Below, in pieces: positions 52,771 through 62,350 of a stretch of DNA of 64,000 nt. Below the pieces are notes generated by a model. That model did not search any database, had not been told where the DNA came from, and worked only from the letters and a program-made list of their open reading frames with translations. The translations under genes and the position numbers were made by a program. Source of the stretch: Paenibacillus sp. FSL R5-0912 (GTDB taxonomy: Bacteria; Bacillota; Bacilli; Paenibacillales; Paenibacillaceae); assembly GCF_000758605.1 (NCBI RefSeq), contig NZ_CP009282.1, forward strand, positions 3,348,001-3,412,000. Direction: 5' to 3'. The stretch's first letter is position 1, and each line of letters begins with the position of its first letter.

Positions 52771-54645
52771 GTGAAGCCGGATTTGCGCTCTGCATGGGAG
52801 AATAACGTATTGGTCGGAGACGGGGCGATGGGAACCTTTTTATATCAAAAGGGATTTCCTGTAGGCATCTCCTATGAGGAATTGAATCTGACCTCTCCGG
52901 AGGTGATTGAGGATGTGCACCGGAGCTACATGGAAGCCGGTTCAGTCCTGCTGGAGAGTAACACATATTCGGCAAACTATGATAAGCTCTCCAAATTCGG
53001 GCTGGAAGCGAAGGTTGCGGAGATCAACCGCGCCGGGGTGAGTATTGCCCGCCGTGCAGCCGGAGAGACCGGCTATGTAGTCGGGGCTGTGGGTTCTATA
53101 CGAGCCGGCAAACGGGCTAATTTATCCTCGGCTGAACTTAAGCGGTTTTTCTCGCAGCAGATTGCTGCGCTGCTGGAAGAGCAGCCGGACGGTATCATGC
53201 TGGAGACCTTTTATGATGTGGAAGAGCTTCATCTGGCGCTCCGAACCGTCCGCAAGCTCAGCGGACTTCCTGTAATCTGCCAGCTGGCTGTAGATGACTC
53301 AGCGCGCACACTGGACGGGCTGACACTGCCTGAGGCGTTCCGCATTCTGGAACAGGACGGGGCGGATGTAATCGGCTTCAACTGCAACACCGGGCCGAAC
53401 GGCATCAAGCGTGCGCTGGGCACTCTTCAGGGGCGGCTTGTGCTTCCGGTATCGATCTATCCCAATGCGGGGGTAGCAGATTATGTGGACGGCCAGTACC
53501 GCTATGGGGCGTCACCGGAATATTTCGGCCAGATGGCTCCGGTCTTCGCGGATATGGGCAGCCGGATCATCGGTGGATGCTGCGGCACTACTCCCCGGCA
53601 TATTGCAGAAATTTCCGCTGCACTCAAGGATTATGCGATTACTCCGTTACCGGAACCTGATGAACATAGAATGGCAGAACGGATTTCTGTGCATGAGCAT
53701 TTGAGTGAGGATGAAGGACAGGGCGGAGCAGAGCCGACGCTTGTGGATCTGGTGAAGGAACGGCATACAGTGATCGTAGAGCTTGATCCGCCGCGTGATC
53801 TTGACATCGCGAAGTTCATGCGGGGAGCGGAAGCGCTGCGCAGAGCCGGGGCGGATGCGCTGACGCTGGCAGATAACTCGCTTGCGGTTACCCGGATGAG
53901 CAATATGGCACTGGGACATCTGGTTCAGGCCCGTACGGGGCTGCGGCCGCTGGTGCATATTGCCTGCCGGGACCGCAATCTGATTGGTACCCAGTCGCAT
54001 TTAATGGGCTTTGACGCTCTTGGCATTGACCATGTACTGGCGGTAACCGGTGATCCGGCGCGTTTCGGTGATCTGCCCGGGTCCAGCTCGATTTATGATC
54101 TGACCTCTTTTGAAATTATACGTATGATCAGACAGCTGAATGACGGTGTCGCCTTCTCGGGCAAGCCGCTCAAACAGAAGGCGAAGTTCGTGATCGGTGC
54201 TGCATTTAATCCCAATGTCAAGCATTTGGACAAGGCGGTGGAGCGGCTGGAGAAGAAGATCGCATCCGGTGCGGATTACATTATGACCCAGCCTGTCTAT
54301 GATCCTGAATTAATTGCCCGGATTGCCAAAGCCACAGAGCATCTGGATATTCCGATTTTTATCGGAATCATGCCGCTGGCCAGCGGCCGGAACGCTGAAT
54401 ATCTCCATAATGAGGTTCCGGGAATTCAGCTCTCCCCCGAGGTCCGCAGCCGCATGCAGGGACTGGAAGGCGAAGCGGGGCGCGCGGAAGGCGTGCTCAT
54501 TGCCAAGGAGCTGCTGGATGCGGCGACTGCGCATTTTAACGGCATCTATCTGATTACACCCTTTATGTTCTATGATATGAGTGTACAGCTGCTGGAGTAT
54601 GTCTGGGCGAAGCAGGGACGCAGATTGTCCCCCTTGTTTCGCTAG
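52771..54645 (+). CDS. Bifunctional homocysteine S-methyltransferase / methylenetetrahydrofolate reductase (YitJ-type)
   Basis: Predicted 624 aa cytosolic enzyme. The N-terminal half (about 1-290) is a homocysteine methyltransferase barrel (LVGDGAMGTFLYQKG; zinc cysteines in GFNCNTG and GGCCGTTP). The C-terminal half (about 320-610) is a MetF-like reductase (TVIVELDPPRD, CRDRNLIGTQSHLMG, IMTQPVYDPE). It links the folate one-carbon pool to methionine regeneration. The GTG start follows AGGGGAGG. B. subtilis yitJ has an S-box riboswitch, but here the leader holds a different structured element. Confidence 0.92.
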   Translation: MKPDLRSAWENNVLVGDGAMGTFLYQKGFPVGISYEELNLTSPEVIEDVHRSYMEAGSVLLESNTYSANYDKLSKFGLEAKVAEINRAGVSIARRAAGETGYVVGAVGSIRAGKRANLSSAELKRFFSQQIAALLEEQPDGIMLETFYDVEELHLALRTVRKLSGLPVICQLAVDDSARTLDGLTLPEAFRILEQDGADVIGFNCNTGPNGIKRALGTLQGRLVLPVSIYPNAGVADYVDGQYRYGASPEYFGQMAPVFADMGSRIIGGCCGTTPRHIAEISAALKDYAITPLPEPDEHRMAERISVHEHLSEDEGQGGAEPTLVDLVKERHTVIVELDPPRDLDIAKFMRGAEALRRAGADALTLADNSLAVTRMSNMALGHLVQARTGLRPLVHIACRDRNLIGTQSHLMGFDALGIDHVLAVTGDPARFGDLPGSSSIYDLTSFEIIRMIRQLNDGVAFSGKPLKQKAKFVIGAAFNPNVKHLDKAVERLEKKIASGADYIMTQPVYDPELIARIAKATEHLDIPIFIGIMPLASGRNAEYLHNEVPGIQLSPEVRSRMQGLEGEAGRAEGVLIAKELLDAATAHFNGIYLITPFMFYDMSVQLLEYVWAKQGRRLSPLFR

Positions 54646-54683
54646 TAAGAATCAATTACAATAGTGTAATGGATGTGATTCCG

Positions 54684-55580
54684 TTGTCATTTAGTATGAC
54701 CGGATACGGTCAGTCATCCCTGCAATTCGGTGGACACAAGATTAGTTTCGAAGTCAAATCGGTGAATAACCGTTACTGCGAAGTTGTGCTGCGGATGCCC
54801 CGGGATTGGACGGGTTATGAGGATATGGTGCGGCGGCTGGTTCAAGCCCATATCAAACGGGGACGGGTAGATGTCATCATTAATAGGGAACTCACTGAGG
54901 GTGCGGCTGACGCGCATGCGCTGAACCGTACTCTGGTGAAGTCCTATCTGGACGCAGCAGGGGCCTTAAGACAGGAGTATGGATTCCAGGGAGAGTTGAC
55001 TCTCCGTGATATACTTTCTATGCCCGGTGTTATGGAATTCAATGAAGAGATTCCAACTACTGCTGCGGATCCTACTGAAGAAGTTGCAGAGCTCCTCGAG
55101 AAGGGGCTCCGCCTTAGTCTGGAGGCCCTGCTGGAGATGCGTGCCCGCGAGGGCGGGTATCTGGCTGCTGATCTGTCACGCCGGCTTGACCGACTGGAGA
55201 AGCTGCATGCCGGGATAACCGGGCTTGCGCCTCTGGTTGTGCATGAATACCGCGAGAAGCTGCGGCAGCGGCTCAGCGGACTGAATGACGGGAACTTCCC
55301 ATGGGATGAGCATAAATTCGGCATGGACATTGCTATTTTCGCCGACCGCTGCAGTATAGATGAGGAGCTTACCCGGCTGTACAGTCATTTCGGGCAATGC
55401 AGGGCTTTGCTGCTTGGCAGTGAACCTGCAGGACGCAAACTTGATTTTCTCATTCAGGAGATGAACAGGGAGACCAACACCATCGGGTCCAAGTGCAATC
55501 ATCTGGACATCGTGAATCTCACGCTTGACATGAAAGCGGAGCTTGAGAAGATACGCGAGCAAGCGGCGAATTTAGAATAA
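54684..55580 (+). CDS. YicC/YloC family endoribonuclease
   Basis: Predicted 298 aa protein of the YicC family. The start [31 protein letters not shown] is represented by its key parts SMTGYG and EVKSVNNRY. The C-terminal DUF1732 part reads [20 protein letters not shown]. Relatives are ribonucleases; YloC of B. subtilis cleaves RNA. I prefer the TTG at 54684, which has GGATGTG 6 nt upstream and gives MSFSMTGYG. The ATG at 54669 lacks a site. It begins the yloC-remA-gmk-rpoZ block. Confidence 0.92.
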   Translation: MSFSMTGYGQSSLQFGGHKISFEVKSVNNRYCEVVLRMPRDWTGYEDMVRRLVQAHIKRGRVDVIINRELTEGAADAHALNRTLVKSYLDAAGALRQEYGFQGELTLRDILSMPGVMEFNEEIPTTAADPTEEVAELLEKGLRLSLEALLEMRAREGGYLAADLSRRLDRLEKLHAGITGLAPLVVHEYREKLRQRLSGLNDGNFPWDEHKFGMDIAIFADRCSIDEELTRLYSHFGQCRALLLGSEPAGRKLDFLIQEMNRETNTIGSKCNHLDIVNLTLDMKAELEKIREQAANLE

Positions 55581-55630
55581 CAGGACCTGAAACAAGCAAA
55601 GATGTAACTTATGGGGGGAACAACCGGAAC

Positions 55631-55891
55631 ATGGCAATCAAATTAATCAACATCGGCTTTGGGAATATCGTGTCGGCCAACCGCATTATTTCCATTGTCA
55701 GCCCGGAATCTGCACCGATCAAACGAATTATTCAGGAGGCCAGAGACCGGCATATGCTGATCGACGCCACCTACGGAAGACGGACGCGGGCCGTCATCAT
55801 TACAGACAGCGACCACGTCATTCTCTCGGCCGTTCAGCCGGAGACCGTTGCTCACCGCCTATCCAGCAAAGATGACGATAACGACGAATAA
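55631..55891 (+). CDS. remA: Extracellular matrix/biofilm regulator RemA (DUF370)
   Basis: Predicted 86 aa DNA-binding regulator. The start [14 protein letters not shown] and the segments [13 protein letters not shown] and [18 protein letters not shown] are diagnostic of RemA/YlzA. In B. subtilis it activates matrix and osmoprotection genes as a ring-like oligomer. GGGGGGAACAACC lies before the ATG. It is in the conserved place between yloC and gmk. Confidence 0.95.
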   Translation: MAIKLINIGFGNIVSANRIISIVSPESAPIKRIIQEARDRHMLIDATYGRRTRAVIITDSDHVILSAVQPETVAHRLSSKDDDNDE

Positions 55892-55909
55892 CAACAAATG
55901 GAGTGTACT

Positions 55910-56479
55910 ATGTCAAAAGGATTGCTGATCATATTATCCGGCCCTTCCGGCGTCGGCAAAGGTACGGTATGCACTGCGCTGCGGCCGAAGATGCCTGAAC
56001 TCGTCTATTCCGTTTCCGCCACCACGCGTTCACCGCGTGCAGGTGAAGAGAACGGCGTCAATTATTTTTTCAAATCCAGAGAGCAGTTTGCGGACATGAT
56101 TGAAGGTGACCAGCTGCTCGAATATGCGGAGTACGTAGGCAATTATTACGGTACTCCGCGTGACTTTGTGGAGAGAACACTCGAGAGCGGAAGAGATATT
56201 ATTCTGGAAATCGAGGTTCAGGGAGCTCTCAAAGTCAAAGACAAATTCCCGGAAGGCATCTTTGTCTTCCTTCTTCCTCCGTCGATGGACGAGTTGAAGG
56301 ACCGTATCCGCGGACGCGGTACGGAGCATCCTGATGTGATTAATCACCGCATGTCTGTTGCAGAGGATGAGATCGGCCTGATCCGGCATTATGATTACGC
56401 AGTAGTGAATGACGAGATCGATCTGGCCTGCAAGCGAATAGAAAGCATTATTATCGCCGAACATTGTAAGGTGAGATGA
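55910..56479 (+). CDS. gmk: Guanylate kinase
   Basis: Predicted 189 aa enzyme phosphorylating GMP to GDP. The P-loop GPSGVGKGT and GMP-binding segments [20 protein letters not shown] and GNYYGTP are clear; the lid lies around RIRGRGTE. Start ATG 55910 has GGAG 6 nt upstream; a slightly longer ATG at 55898 overlaps that site and is rejected. It sits 18 nt after remA, probably in one operon with rpoZ. Confidence 0.97.
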   Translation: MSKGLLIILSGPSGVGKGTVCTALRPKMPELVYSVSATTRSPRAGEENGVNYFFKSREQFADMIEGDQLLEYAEYVGNYYGTPRDFVERTLESGRDIILEIEVQGALKVKDKFPEGIFVFLLPPSMDELKDRIRGRGTEHPDVINHRMSVAEDEIGLIRHYDYAVVNDEIDLACKRIESIIIAEHCKVR

Positions 56480-56533
56480 CAGGCTCTACAGGATTGGTTC
56501 ATATTTACAGTAAAAGATGAAGAGGTGTCTTAC

Positions 56534-56737
56534 ATGCTATATCCATCCATTGACGAACTGGTGACCAAGGTCGACAGCAAGTATTCCCTGGTTGTCGCTT
56601 CAGCCCGCCGGGCTAGAGCACTCCGTGAAGGCGGAAAGACTGATATCAAGAACCCGAGATCGCACAAGTATGTTGGTGTTGCGCTTGAAGAGATCTATGA
56701 AGACCGCATTATCGTAACCCGCGGCGACGAAGAATAG
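56534..56737 (+). CDS. rpoZ: RNA polymerase omega subunit
   Basis: Predicted 67 aa subunit that helps fold and hold beta-prime. [28 protein letters not shown] is represented by SIDEL, SKYSLV and ARRAR; it ends [13 protein letters not shown]. Start ATG 56534 has AGAGGTG 6 nt upstream; an in-frame GTG at 56525 overlaps that site. It follows gmk as in Bacillus. Confidence 0.96.
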   Translation: MLYPSIDELVTKVDSKYSLVVASARRARALREGGKTDIKNPRSHKYVGVALEEIYEDRIIVTRGDEE

Positions 56738-56767
56738 TCTCAAGGTTCCGGCTCAAGGCTCACAGCA

Positions 56768-56833
56768 GAAACGGAAACCATCCCGCTTAGGGATGGCGCA
56801 GCCGTTTCTTCTTGAGTTAAGCCAGTTAAGCTG
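56768..56833 (+). ncRNA. Structured RNA element, copy B (between rpoZ and coaBC)
   Basis: Outer stem GAAACGG/CCGTTTC (56768-56774, 56802-56808), inner stem CCATCCC/GGGATGG (56778-56784, 56790-56796), and a 3' bulge CGCAG. The tail CTTGA precedes two GTTAAG boxes (56816, 56825). Compared with copy A, the outer stem and tail are conserved while the inner stem changes on both sides and stays paired. A GCCCG/CGGGC hairpin (56853-56865) and a terminator follow. No gene lies in 56738-57049. Confidence 0.6.
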
Positions 56834-56873
56834 CACAATGAAATAGATAATGGCCCGCACCGGGCTGTTCCTG

Positions 56874-56899
56874 ACAACCGGAAGGTTGTTATTTTTTTC
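56874..56899 (+). terminator. Terminator upstream of coaBC
   Basis: ACAACC-GGAA-GGTTGT followed by TATTTTTTT. It ends the gmk-rpoZ transcript or, with copy B, could act as an attenuator for coaBC. Confidence 0.7.
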
Positions 56900-57049
56900 T
56901 CTATTTATAAGGGAATTTAGTTCCTTTATTCAAAAAACTAAATGAAATCTATACAGCTTCCTTTTGACGTAAATATGAAGATTTTCATTTCTTCTTTTCA
57001 TAGCGGCATATACAATGGGCACAGATTGAGGTACAGGGGGGAGATCAGT

Positions 57050-58282
57050 TTGAAGAGTTTACAAGGAAAGTCGATTATACTCGGAATTACAGGAGGCATT
57101 GCTGCCTATAAGGCGGCGGCCCTCACCAGCAAGCTTACCCAGCAAGGCGCCGAGGTTCATGTTATTATGACTGCTTCGGCAAAGCAGTTCATTACGGAGC
57201 TGACACTGCAGTCATTGTCCAAGCAGAGGGTATACAGCGATACTTTTCAGGAACGCGACCCGTCCTCCATCTCACATATTGATCTGGCGGATTCGGCCGA
57301 TCTGGTCTTGATCGCACCGGCTACCGCAAATATTATTGCCAAAATGGCGCACGGGCTGGCAGATGATATGCTGTCTACTACACTTCTTGCCGCTACAGCT
57401 CCTGTAATGGTGGCCCCTGCGATGAATGTTCACATGTATCAGCATCCGGCGGTACTCAGCAATATCGATACACTATACAACCGGGGGGTACACTTTATTG
57501 AACCGGGCGAAGGACTGCTGGCCTGCGGTTACGTGGGCAAAGGGCGGATGGAAGAGCCGGAAGCGATCGTGAAGGTTGTGGAGAACTTCTTTGCGCTGCA
57601 GAACGACAAGAAATCCGGCCCGCTCGCTGGTAAAAAGGTAGTTGTTACCGCTGGCGGTACGGTTGAACGTATCGATCCTGTCCGGTACATTTCCAATGAT
57701 TCCTCCGGAAAAATGGGCTTCGCGCTGGCGCGGGCAGCACGCGCCATGGGGGCAGAGGTCACCTTGATCGCCGCGCGTACGGATGAAGCGCCGCCGCGAG
57801 ATGCCGATATCCGGCTGGTCCGCGTGGAATCGGCGCAGGATATGTATGAAGCGGTCACGGAACGCTGGGCCGATTGCGACATTCTCATTAAAGCGGCTGC
57901 TGTCGCAGATTACCGCCCGAGACACAGCGCGGAGTCCAAGATCAAAAAGAGTGGTGACACCATGACCCTTGAACTGGTGAAGACTACGGATATTCTGGAG
58001 AGTCTCGGCAAAATGAAGGATAAGCAGTTCCTGATCGGGTTTGCCGCCGAAACCGGGAATGCGGAATACTACGCCAAAGACAAGCTGGTGCGCAAGAATC
58101 TTGATCTGATCGTAGCCAACGATGTTGCAGTGGAAGGTGCCGGATTCGGCACAGATACCAATATTGTGTCAGTCTATGATGCAGACGGTCTGGTTCTGGA
58201 TCTTCCCTTAGCCTCCAAGGATGAGGTAGCGCGCCGGGTGCTGCAGCTCGCTGCTGAGCGTGTTGCCGGAGCCTTGTTATAA
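57050..58282 (+). CDS. coaBC: Bifunctional phosphopantothenoylcysteine decarboxylase/synthase
   Basis: Predicted 410 aa coenzyme A biosynthesis enzyme. The N-terminal flavoprotein decarboxylase CoaC (about 1-185) has GITGGIAAYKAA, the catalytic His region SHIDLAD and APAMNVHMYQHP. The C-terminal synthase CoaB shows VTAGGTVERIDPVRYISNDSSGKMG in part, KAAAVADYRP and the Lys-rich substrate clamp. The TTG start at 57050 follows GGGGGGAG by about 7 nt. An open frame 36 residues longer is not supported. The stop touches the priA start by one nucleotide. Confidence 0.95.
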   Translation: MKSLQGKSIILGITGGIAAYKAAALTSKLTQQGAEVHVIMTASAKQFITELTLQSLSKQRVYSDTFQERDPSSISHIDLADSADLVLIAPATANIIAKMAHGLADDMLSTTLLAATAPVMVAPAMNVHMYQHPAVLSNIDTLYNRGVHFIEPGEGLLACGYVGKGRMEEPEAIVKVVENFFALQNDKKSGPLAGKKVVVTAGGTVERIDPVRYISNDSSGKMGFALARAARAMGAEVTLIAARTDEAPPRDADIRLVRVESAQDMYEAVTERWADCDILIKAAAVADYRPRHSAESKIKKSGDTMTLELVKTTDILESLGKMKDKQFLIGFAAETGNAEYYAKDKLVRKNLDLIVANDVAVEGAGFGTDTNIVSVYDADGLVLDLPLASKDEVARRVLQLAAERVAGALL

Positions 58283-60813
58283 TGGATATTGCCAAGGTCA
58301 TAGTCGATGTTCCTGTGCGCAGCACCGACCGGCCGTTTGATTATTTGATTCCCGATTCACTGAAGCTTTGGATTGAAGTAGGCAGCAGAGTGGCAGTTCC
58401 GTTTGGACCCCGGACCGTTCAGGGCTTTGTTGTATCCCTGGAGTCGGGAGAGACCGGCAGTGTATCAAGAATGAAGCCGATTGTGGAAGTGCTCGATCTG
58501 CTGCCTCCGCTGTCGCCGGAGCTGGTTGAGCTGGGCGACTGGATAAGTCAAAGATATGCTTGCAGACGGATCTCCGCACTGCAGGCTATGCTTCCGACTG
58601 CCTTGAAGGGAAAAGCCGAGCGGCTGATCTCACTGGGTGATACAGAGGCAGCAGCCTATACTCCCGGAGATGAGCTGTTTCCGCTTTTCCTGGAGGCAGA
58701 CAACGAAGAGCAGGAGATTACTGACTTCGTCAGACGTCACGGGGAAGTATCCATGAAGCTGCTGACCCGTACCTTCCCGGAGGCTGCTGAGACTGTAAAG
58801 TTCATGGTGCGGCGCGGGGTGCTGGCGGAGAGCCAGTCGATCAAGGACAAGATGGGCAAGAAGAAGCTGAAGGCGGTTGATTTGGCCATAGGCCTCTCGG
58901 CAGCACGCGAATCCCTGTCCGGCTTCCCGGCACGTTCGGCGCGCCAGAAGGAAATTCTGTCTTTCCTGATCGATATGGAGGCAACACTTCCCATGCCGCT
59001 CAAGGATGTGCTATCGGTTCTTCAGGTAACGGCCGGCACGGTTAAGGCTCTGGAGGACAAAGGGTATATTGAGATTAGTGAAATTGAAGTATACCGCGAC
59101 CCCTATCAGGGACGCGATTTCAAGCCGAGCACACCCTTGCCGCTGACAGCGGAGCAAGAGGTTGTCTATAAGCGGATTGTGGGAACTGTTGAGCAGCAAA
59201 CGCATGAAGTCTTCTTGTTGCATGGGGTAACGGGCAGCGGGAAGACGGAGATTTATCTGCAGTGCATTCAGCGCTGTGTGGAGCAAGGGCGTCAGGCTGT
59301 AGTGCTGGTGCCGGAAATTGCCCTGACTCCACAGATGGTTGAACGGTTCAAAGGCCGGTTCGGCAGCGGGGTGGCGGTAATGCACAGCCGGCTGTCTGTC
59401 GGCGAACGCTACGACGAATGGCGCAAGATCCGTGAGGGTAAAGCGATGGTTGCTGTCGGCGCACGCTCGGCAGTGTTTGCTCCGTTCGCCAATCTGGGCC
59501 TCATAATCATGGATGAAGAGCATGAAGGCTCTTATAAGCAGGAAGAAAATCCGAAATATCATGCCCGTGATGTCGCGGTCCGCCGGGCACAGCAGGGCGG
59601 GGCAGTAGTGATTCTGGGCTCGGCTACGCCTTCGCTGGAGAGCTATCACGCAGCCAGATCACAGAGCGACATTCATTTCTCGCCTATCCTGCTGGAGATG
59701 CCCAGCCGGGCACTCGGCAACGAGCTGCCCAAGGTGGCGGTGGTCGACATGCGGGACGAGCTGAAGGAAGGCAACCGCTCGATGTTCAGCCGCAGGCTGC
59801 ATGCTGCGCTGGTGAGTAGGCTGGAACGCGGGGAGCAGACGGTGCTTCTATTGAACCGCAGAGGGTTCTCAACCTTCGTCATGTGCCGGAGCTGCGGATA
59901 TGTCGCCGGTTGTCCGGAATGCGACATCTCGCTGACTTATCATAGCCGCAGTGACAATCTGCGTTGCCACTACTGCGGCCATGCCGAGCCGGCACCCAAG
60001 CTGTGTCCCGAATGCGGCAGCGAGCATATCCGCTTCTTCGGGACAGGGACCCAGCGGGTTGAAGAGGAGCTGGGCAAGCTGTTTCCGGGTATCCGCGTCA
60101 TCCGCATGGATGTGGATACAACCACAGAGAAGGGTTCACATGAGAAGCTGCTCAACCAGTTCAGGGATAAGAAGGCCGATGTCCTGCTGGGAACGCAGAT
60201 GGTGGCTAAGGGACTAGACTTCCCCGATGTTACACTGGTCGGTGTAATCACTGCGGACTCGGCGCTGAACCTGCCGGATTTCCGGGCGGCCGAGAAGACC
60301 TTCCAGCTGCTCACACAGGTTGCCGGAAGAGCGGGCAGACATCAGCTCCCCGGTGAAGTGGTGGTGCAGTCTTATACACCGGAGCATTATTCGATTATAC
60401 ATGCCAGCGGTCATGACTACAGGTCGTTCGTGCGGGATGAGCTGAAGCACCGCAAGGAGCTGCATTATCCGCCGTATTGCCGGCTGATTCTGGTTACGCT
60501 ATCGCATGAGCAGCTTCCGCTGCTGCTGAAGCTGGCGGAGAATTATGCCCTGAATATCCAGGGCAAAGCAAGGCAGCTGCGCTGGTATGGAAGCCTGGAC
60601 AAGCTCTCCTCGGATGCACTGGATCTGCTGGGTCCGGTAGCGTCACCCTTGCCGCGGCTCAAAGGCCGTTACAGATTCCAGTGTATTATCAAATGGCGCG
60701 GTGCGATTGATGCGATCGGACTGGCCCGTCAGGTGGCCGAGGAGCTGGAGGACTCTGTCCGTGACAAAGGACTGCAGATCAGCATTGATGTGGACCCGCA
60801 GATGTTGATGTAA
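58282..60813 (+). CDS. priA: Primosomal protein N', replication restart helicase PriA
   Basis: Predicted 843 aa superfamily 2 helicase that reloads the replisome at stalled forks. The N-terminal DNA-binding domain (about 1-115) comes first. Walker A is in LLHGVTGSGKTEIYL, and the DEEH box is in IIMDEEHEGSYKQ. The zinc-binding cysteines are in CRSCGYVAGCPECD, CHYCGH and CPECGS. Length is slightly above the family mean. It overlaps coaBC by one nucleotide as in Bacillus operons. Confidence 0.96.
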   Translation: MDIAKVIVDVPVRSTDRPFDYLIPDSLKLWIEVGSRVAVPFGPRTVQGFVVSLESGETGSVSRMKPIVEVLDLLPPLSPELVELGDWISQRYACRRISALQAMLPTALKGKAERLISLGDTEAAAYTPGDELFPLFLEADNEEQEITDFVRRHGEVSMKLLTRTFPEAAETVKFMVRRGVLAESQSIKDKMGKKKLKAVDLAIGLSAARESLSGFPARSARQKEILSFLIDMEATLPMPLKDVLSVLQVTAGTVKALEDKGYIEISEIEVYRDPYQGRDFKPSTPLPLTAEQEVVYKRIVGTVEQQTHEVFLLHGVTGSGKTEIYLQCIQRCVEQGRQAVVLVPEIALTPQMVERFKGRFGSGVAVMHSRLSVGERYDEWRKIREGKAMVAVGARSAVFAPFANLGLIIMDEEHEGSYKQEENPKYHARDVAVRRAQQGGAVVILGSATPSLESYHAARSQSDIHFSPILLEMPSRALGNELPKVAVVDMRDELKEGNRSMFSRRLHAALVSRLERGEQTVLLLNRRGFSTFVMCRSCGYVAGCPECDISLTYHSRSDNLRCHYCGHAEPAPKLCPECGSEHIRFFGTGTQRVEEELGKLFPGIRVIRMDVDTTTEKGSHEKLLNQFRDKKADVLLGTQMVAKGLDFPDVTLVGVITADSALNLPDFRAAEKTFQLLTQVAGRAGRHQLPGEVVVQSYTPEHYSIIHASGHDYRSFVRDELKHRKELHYPPYCRLILVTLSHEQLPLLLKLAENYALNIQGKARQLRWYGSLDKLSSDALDLLGPVASPLPRLKGRYRFQCIIKWRGAIDAIGLARQVAEELEDSVRDKGLQISIDVDPQMLM

Positions 60814-60917
60814 TCTCCCGGCGTGTTACAATGGGTAAGGTGTTTTACTATGAAATGAAAGAATGATTTCATTTTATATACTATAGACATGTTCAGAACA
60901 AGGATGGTGTTTTTGTA

Positions 60918-61403
60918 ATGGCAATCAGGCTGATCGTGAAAGAACCGGATGAAGTATTACACAAGAAAGCTAAGACCGTAACAACCGTAACCCCGAATGT
61001 GCAAAAACTGCTCGACGATATGGCGGATACGATGTATGACGCGGAAGGTGTTGGTCTCGCAGCTCCGCAGGTTGGAATTCTAAAGCGTCTAATCGTAATC
61101 GATGCCGATGAAGAGCATGGATTGATCAAGCTGATTAACCCTGAGATTATCAGCATGGACGGGGAGCAGTTCGGACCTGAAGGCTGCCTGAGTATCCCCG
61201 GCCTGAACGGCGATGTACGCCGTGCAGAGACAGTAACCGTACGCGGTCTGGACCGTGAAGGCAACGAAATTACAATTACCGGAAGCGGATTGCTTGCACG
61301 GGCTTTTCAGCATGAAATCGATCACCTGAACGGTGTGCTGTTCACGGATATCGCCGAGAAGGTATATGAGTATACAGCAGAACGCAGTGAAACTGAGGAG
61401 TGA
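60918..61403 (+). CDS. def: Peptide deformylase
   Basis: Predicted 161 aa metalloenzyme removing the formyl group from nascent N-termini. The three family motifs are [19 protein letters not shown] (Cys90 metal ligand) and QHEIDHLNG (His132, Glu133, His136). AAGGATGG lies before the ATG. The stop overlaps the fmt ribosome site; def and fmt are functionally coupled (formyl removal and addition). Confidence 0.97.
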   Translation: MAIRLIVKEPDEVLHKKAKTVTTVTPNVQKLLDDMADTMYDAEGVGLAAPQVGILKRLIVIDADEEHGLIKLINPEIISMDGEQFGPEGCLSIPGLNGDVRRAETVTVRGLDREGNEITITGSGLLARAFQHEIDHLNGVLFTDIAEKVYEYTAERSETEE

Positions 61404-61408
61404 ATGAA

Positions 61409-62350
61409 ATGAAGATAGTGTTCATGGGAACGCCGGCTTTTGCGGTACCCTCCCTGCGGATGCTGCTGGAGGAGGGCTATGAGGTAGTCGCAGTGGTTAC
61501 CCAGCCGGACCGTCCGCAAGGACGCAAGAAGACGCTTGCCCCTTCACCTGTGAAAGAGGCTGCACTTGAACTGGGCTTGCCGGTTCTTCAGCCGGAACGG
61601 ATGCGGCGCCCGGAGGCGGTAGCTGAACTGGCTGCCTATGAGCCGGATCTGATTGTTACAGCGGCTTACGGGCAGATTCTGCCGAAAAGTGTGCTGGAGC
61701 TGCCGAAGAACGGATGTGTGAATGTCCATGGCTCACTGCTGCCGAAATACCGCGGCGGCGCCCCGATCCAGCGCTGCATCATTAACGGTGAGAAGGTAAC
61801 GGGTGTGACGCTGATGTATATGGCGGAAGGACTGGATACCGGAGATATGATCTCGCGGGTAGAGGTGCCGATTGAGGACGAGGATACCTCAGGCACCATG
61901 TTCGGGAAGCTGAGCATTGCCGGACGTGATTTACTGAAGGCGGAAATGCCGCGCCTCGCGGCTGGACGTGTAGAGGCGACGGTGCAGGATGACAGCGAAG
62001 CAACTTATGCGCCGAATCTAAGCCGCGAAGATGAACGGATCGACTGGACGGCCGGGTCACTGGCAACCTATAACCGTATCCGCGGGCTGGTACCATTCTC
62101 GGGTGCCTTCACCCTATGGAATGACGAGACCTTCAAGGTATGGGCGGCGGCGAAGCCGGATAACGGCAGTTCCACCGGCGGCAATGCTGCTCCGGGTACA
62201 GTGCTGTCTGTAAGCGAACGCGGGGTTGAAGTGAAGACCGGCGACGGGATTCTCCTGTTGACAACCGTACAGCCTGCCGGCAAAAAAGCGATGAGTGCGG
62301 CAGATTTCAGCCGCGGCGCAAGTCTTAAGCCCGGCACGGTGCTGGGTTGA
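61409..62350 (+). CDS. fmt: Methionyl-tRNA formyltransferase
   Basis: Predicted 313 aa enzyme that formylates initiator Met-tRNA using 10-formyl-THF. The start MKIVFMGTPAFAVPSL, the folate-site HGSLLPKYRGGAPI and GVTLMYMAEGLDTGDM are clear; the C-terminal tRNA-binding domain is present. Start ATG 61409 has GAGGAG 8 nt upstream. It is followed without a gap by rsmB, whose TTG overlaps the fmt stop. Confidence 0.97.
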   Translation: MKIVFMGTPAFAVPSLRMLLEEGYEVVAVVTQPDRPQGRKKTLAPSPVKEAALELGLPVLQPERMRRPEAVAELAAYEPDLIVTAAYGQILPKSVLELPKNGCVNVHGSLLPKYRGGAPIQRCIINGEKVTGVTLMYMAEGLDTGDMISRVEVPIEDEDTSGTMFGKLSIAGRDLLKAEMPRLAAGRVEATVQDDSEATYAPNLSREDERIDWTAGSLATYNRIRGLVPFSGAFTLWNDETFKVWAAAKPDNGSSTGGNAAPGTVLSVSERGVEVKTGDGILLLTTVQPAGKKAMSAADFSRGASLKPGTVLG

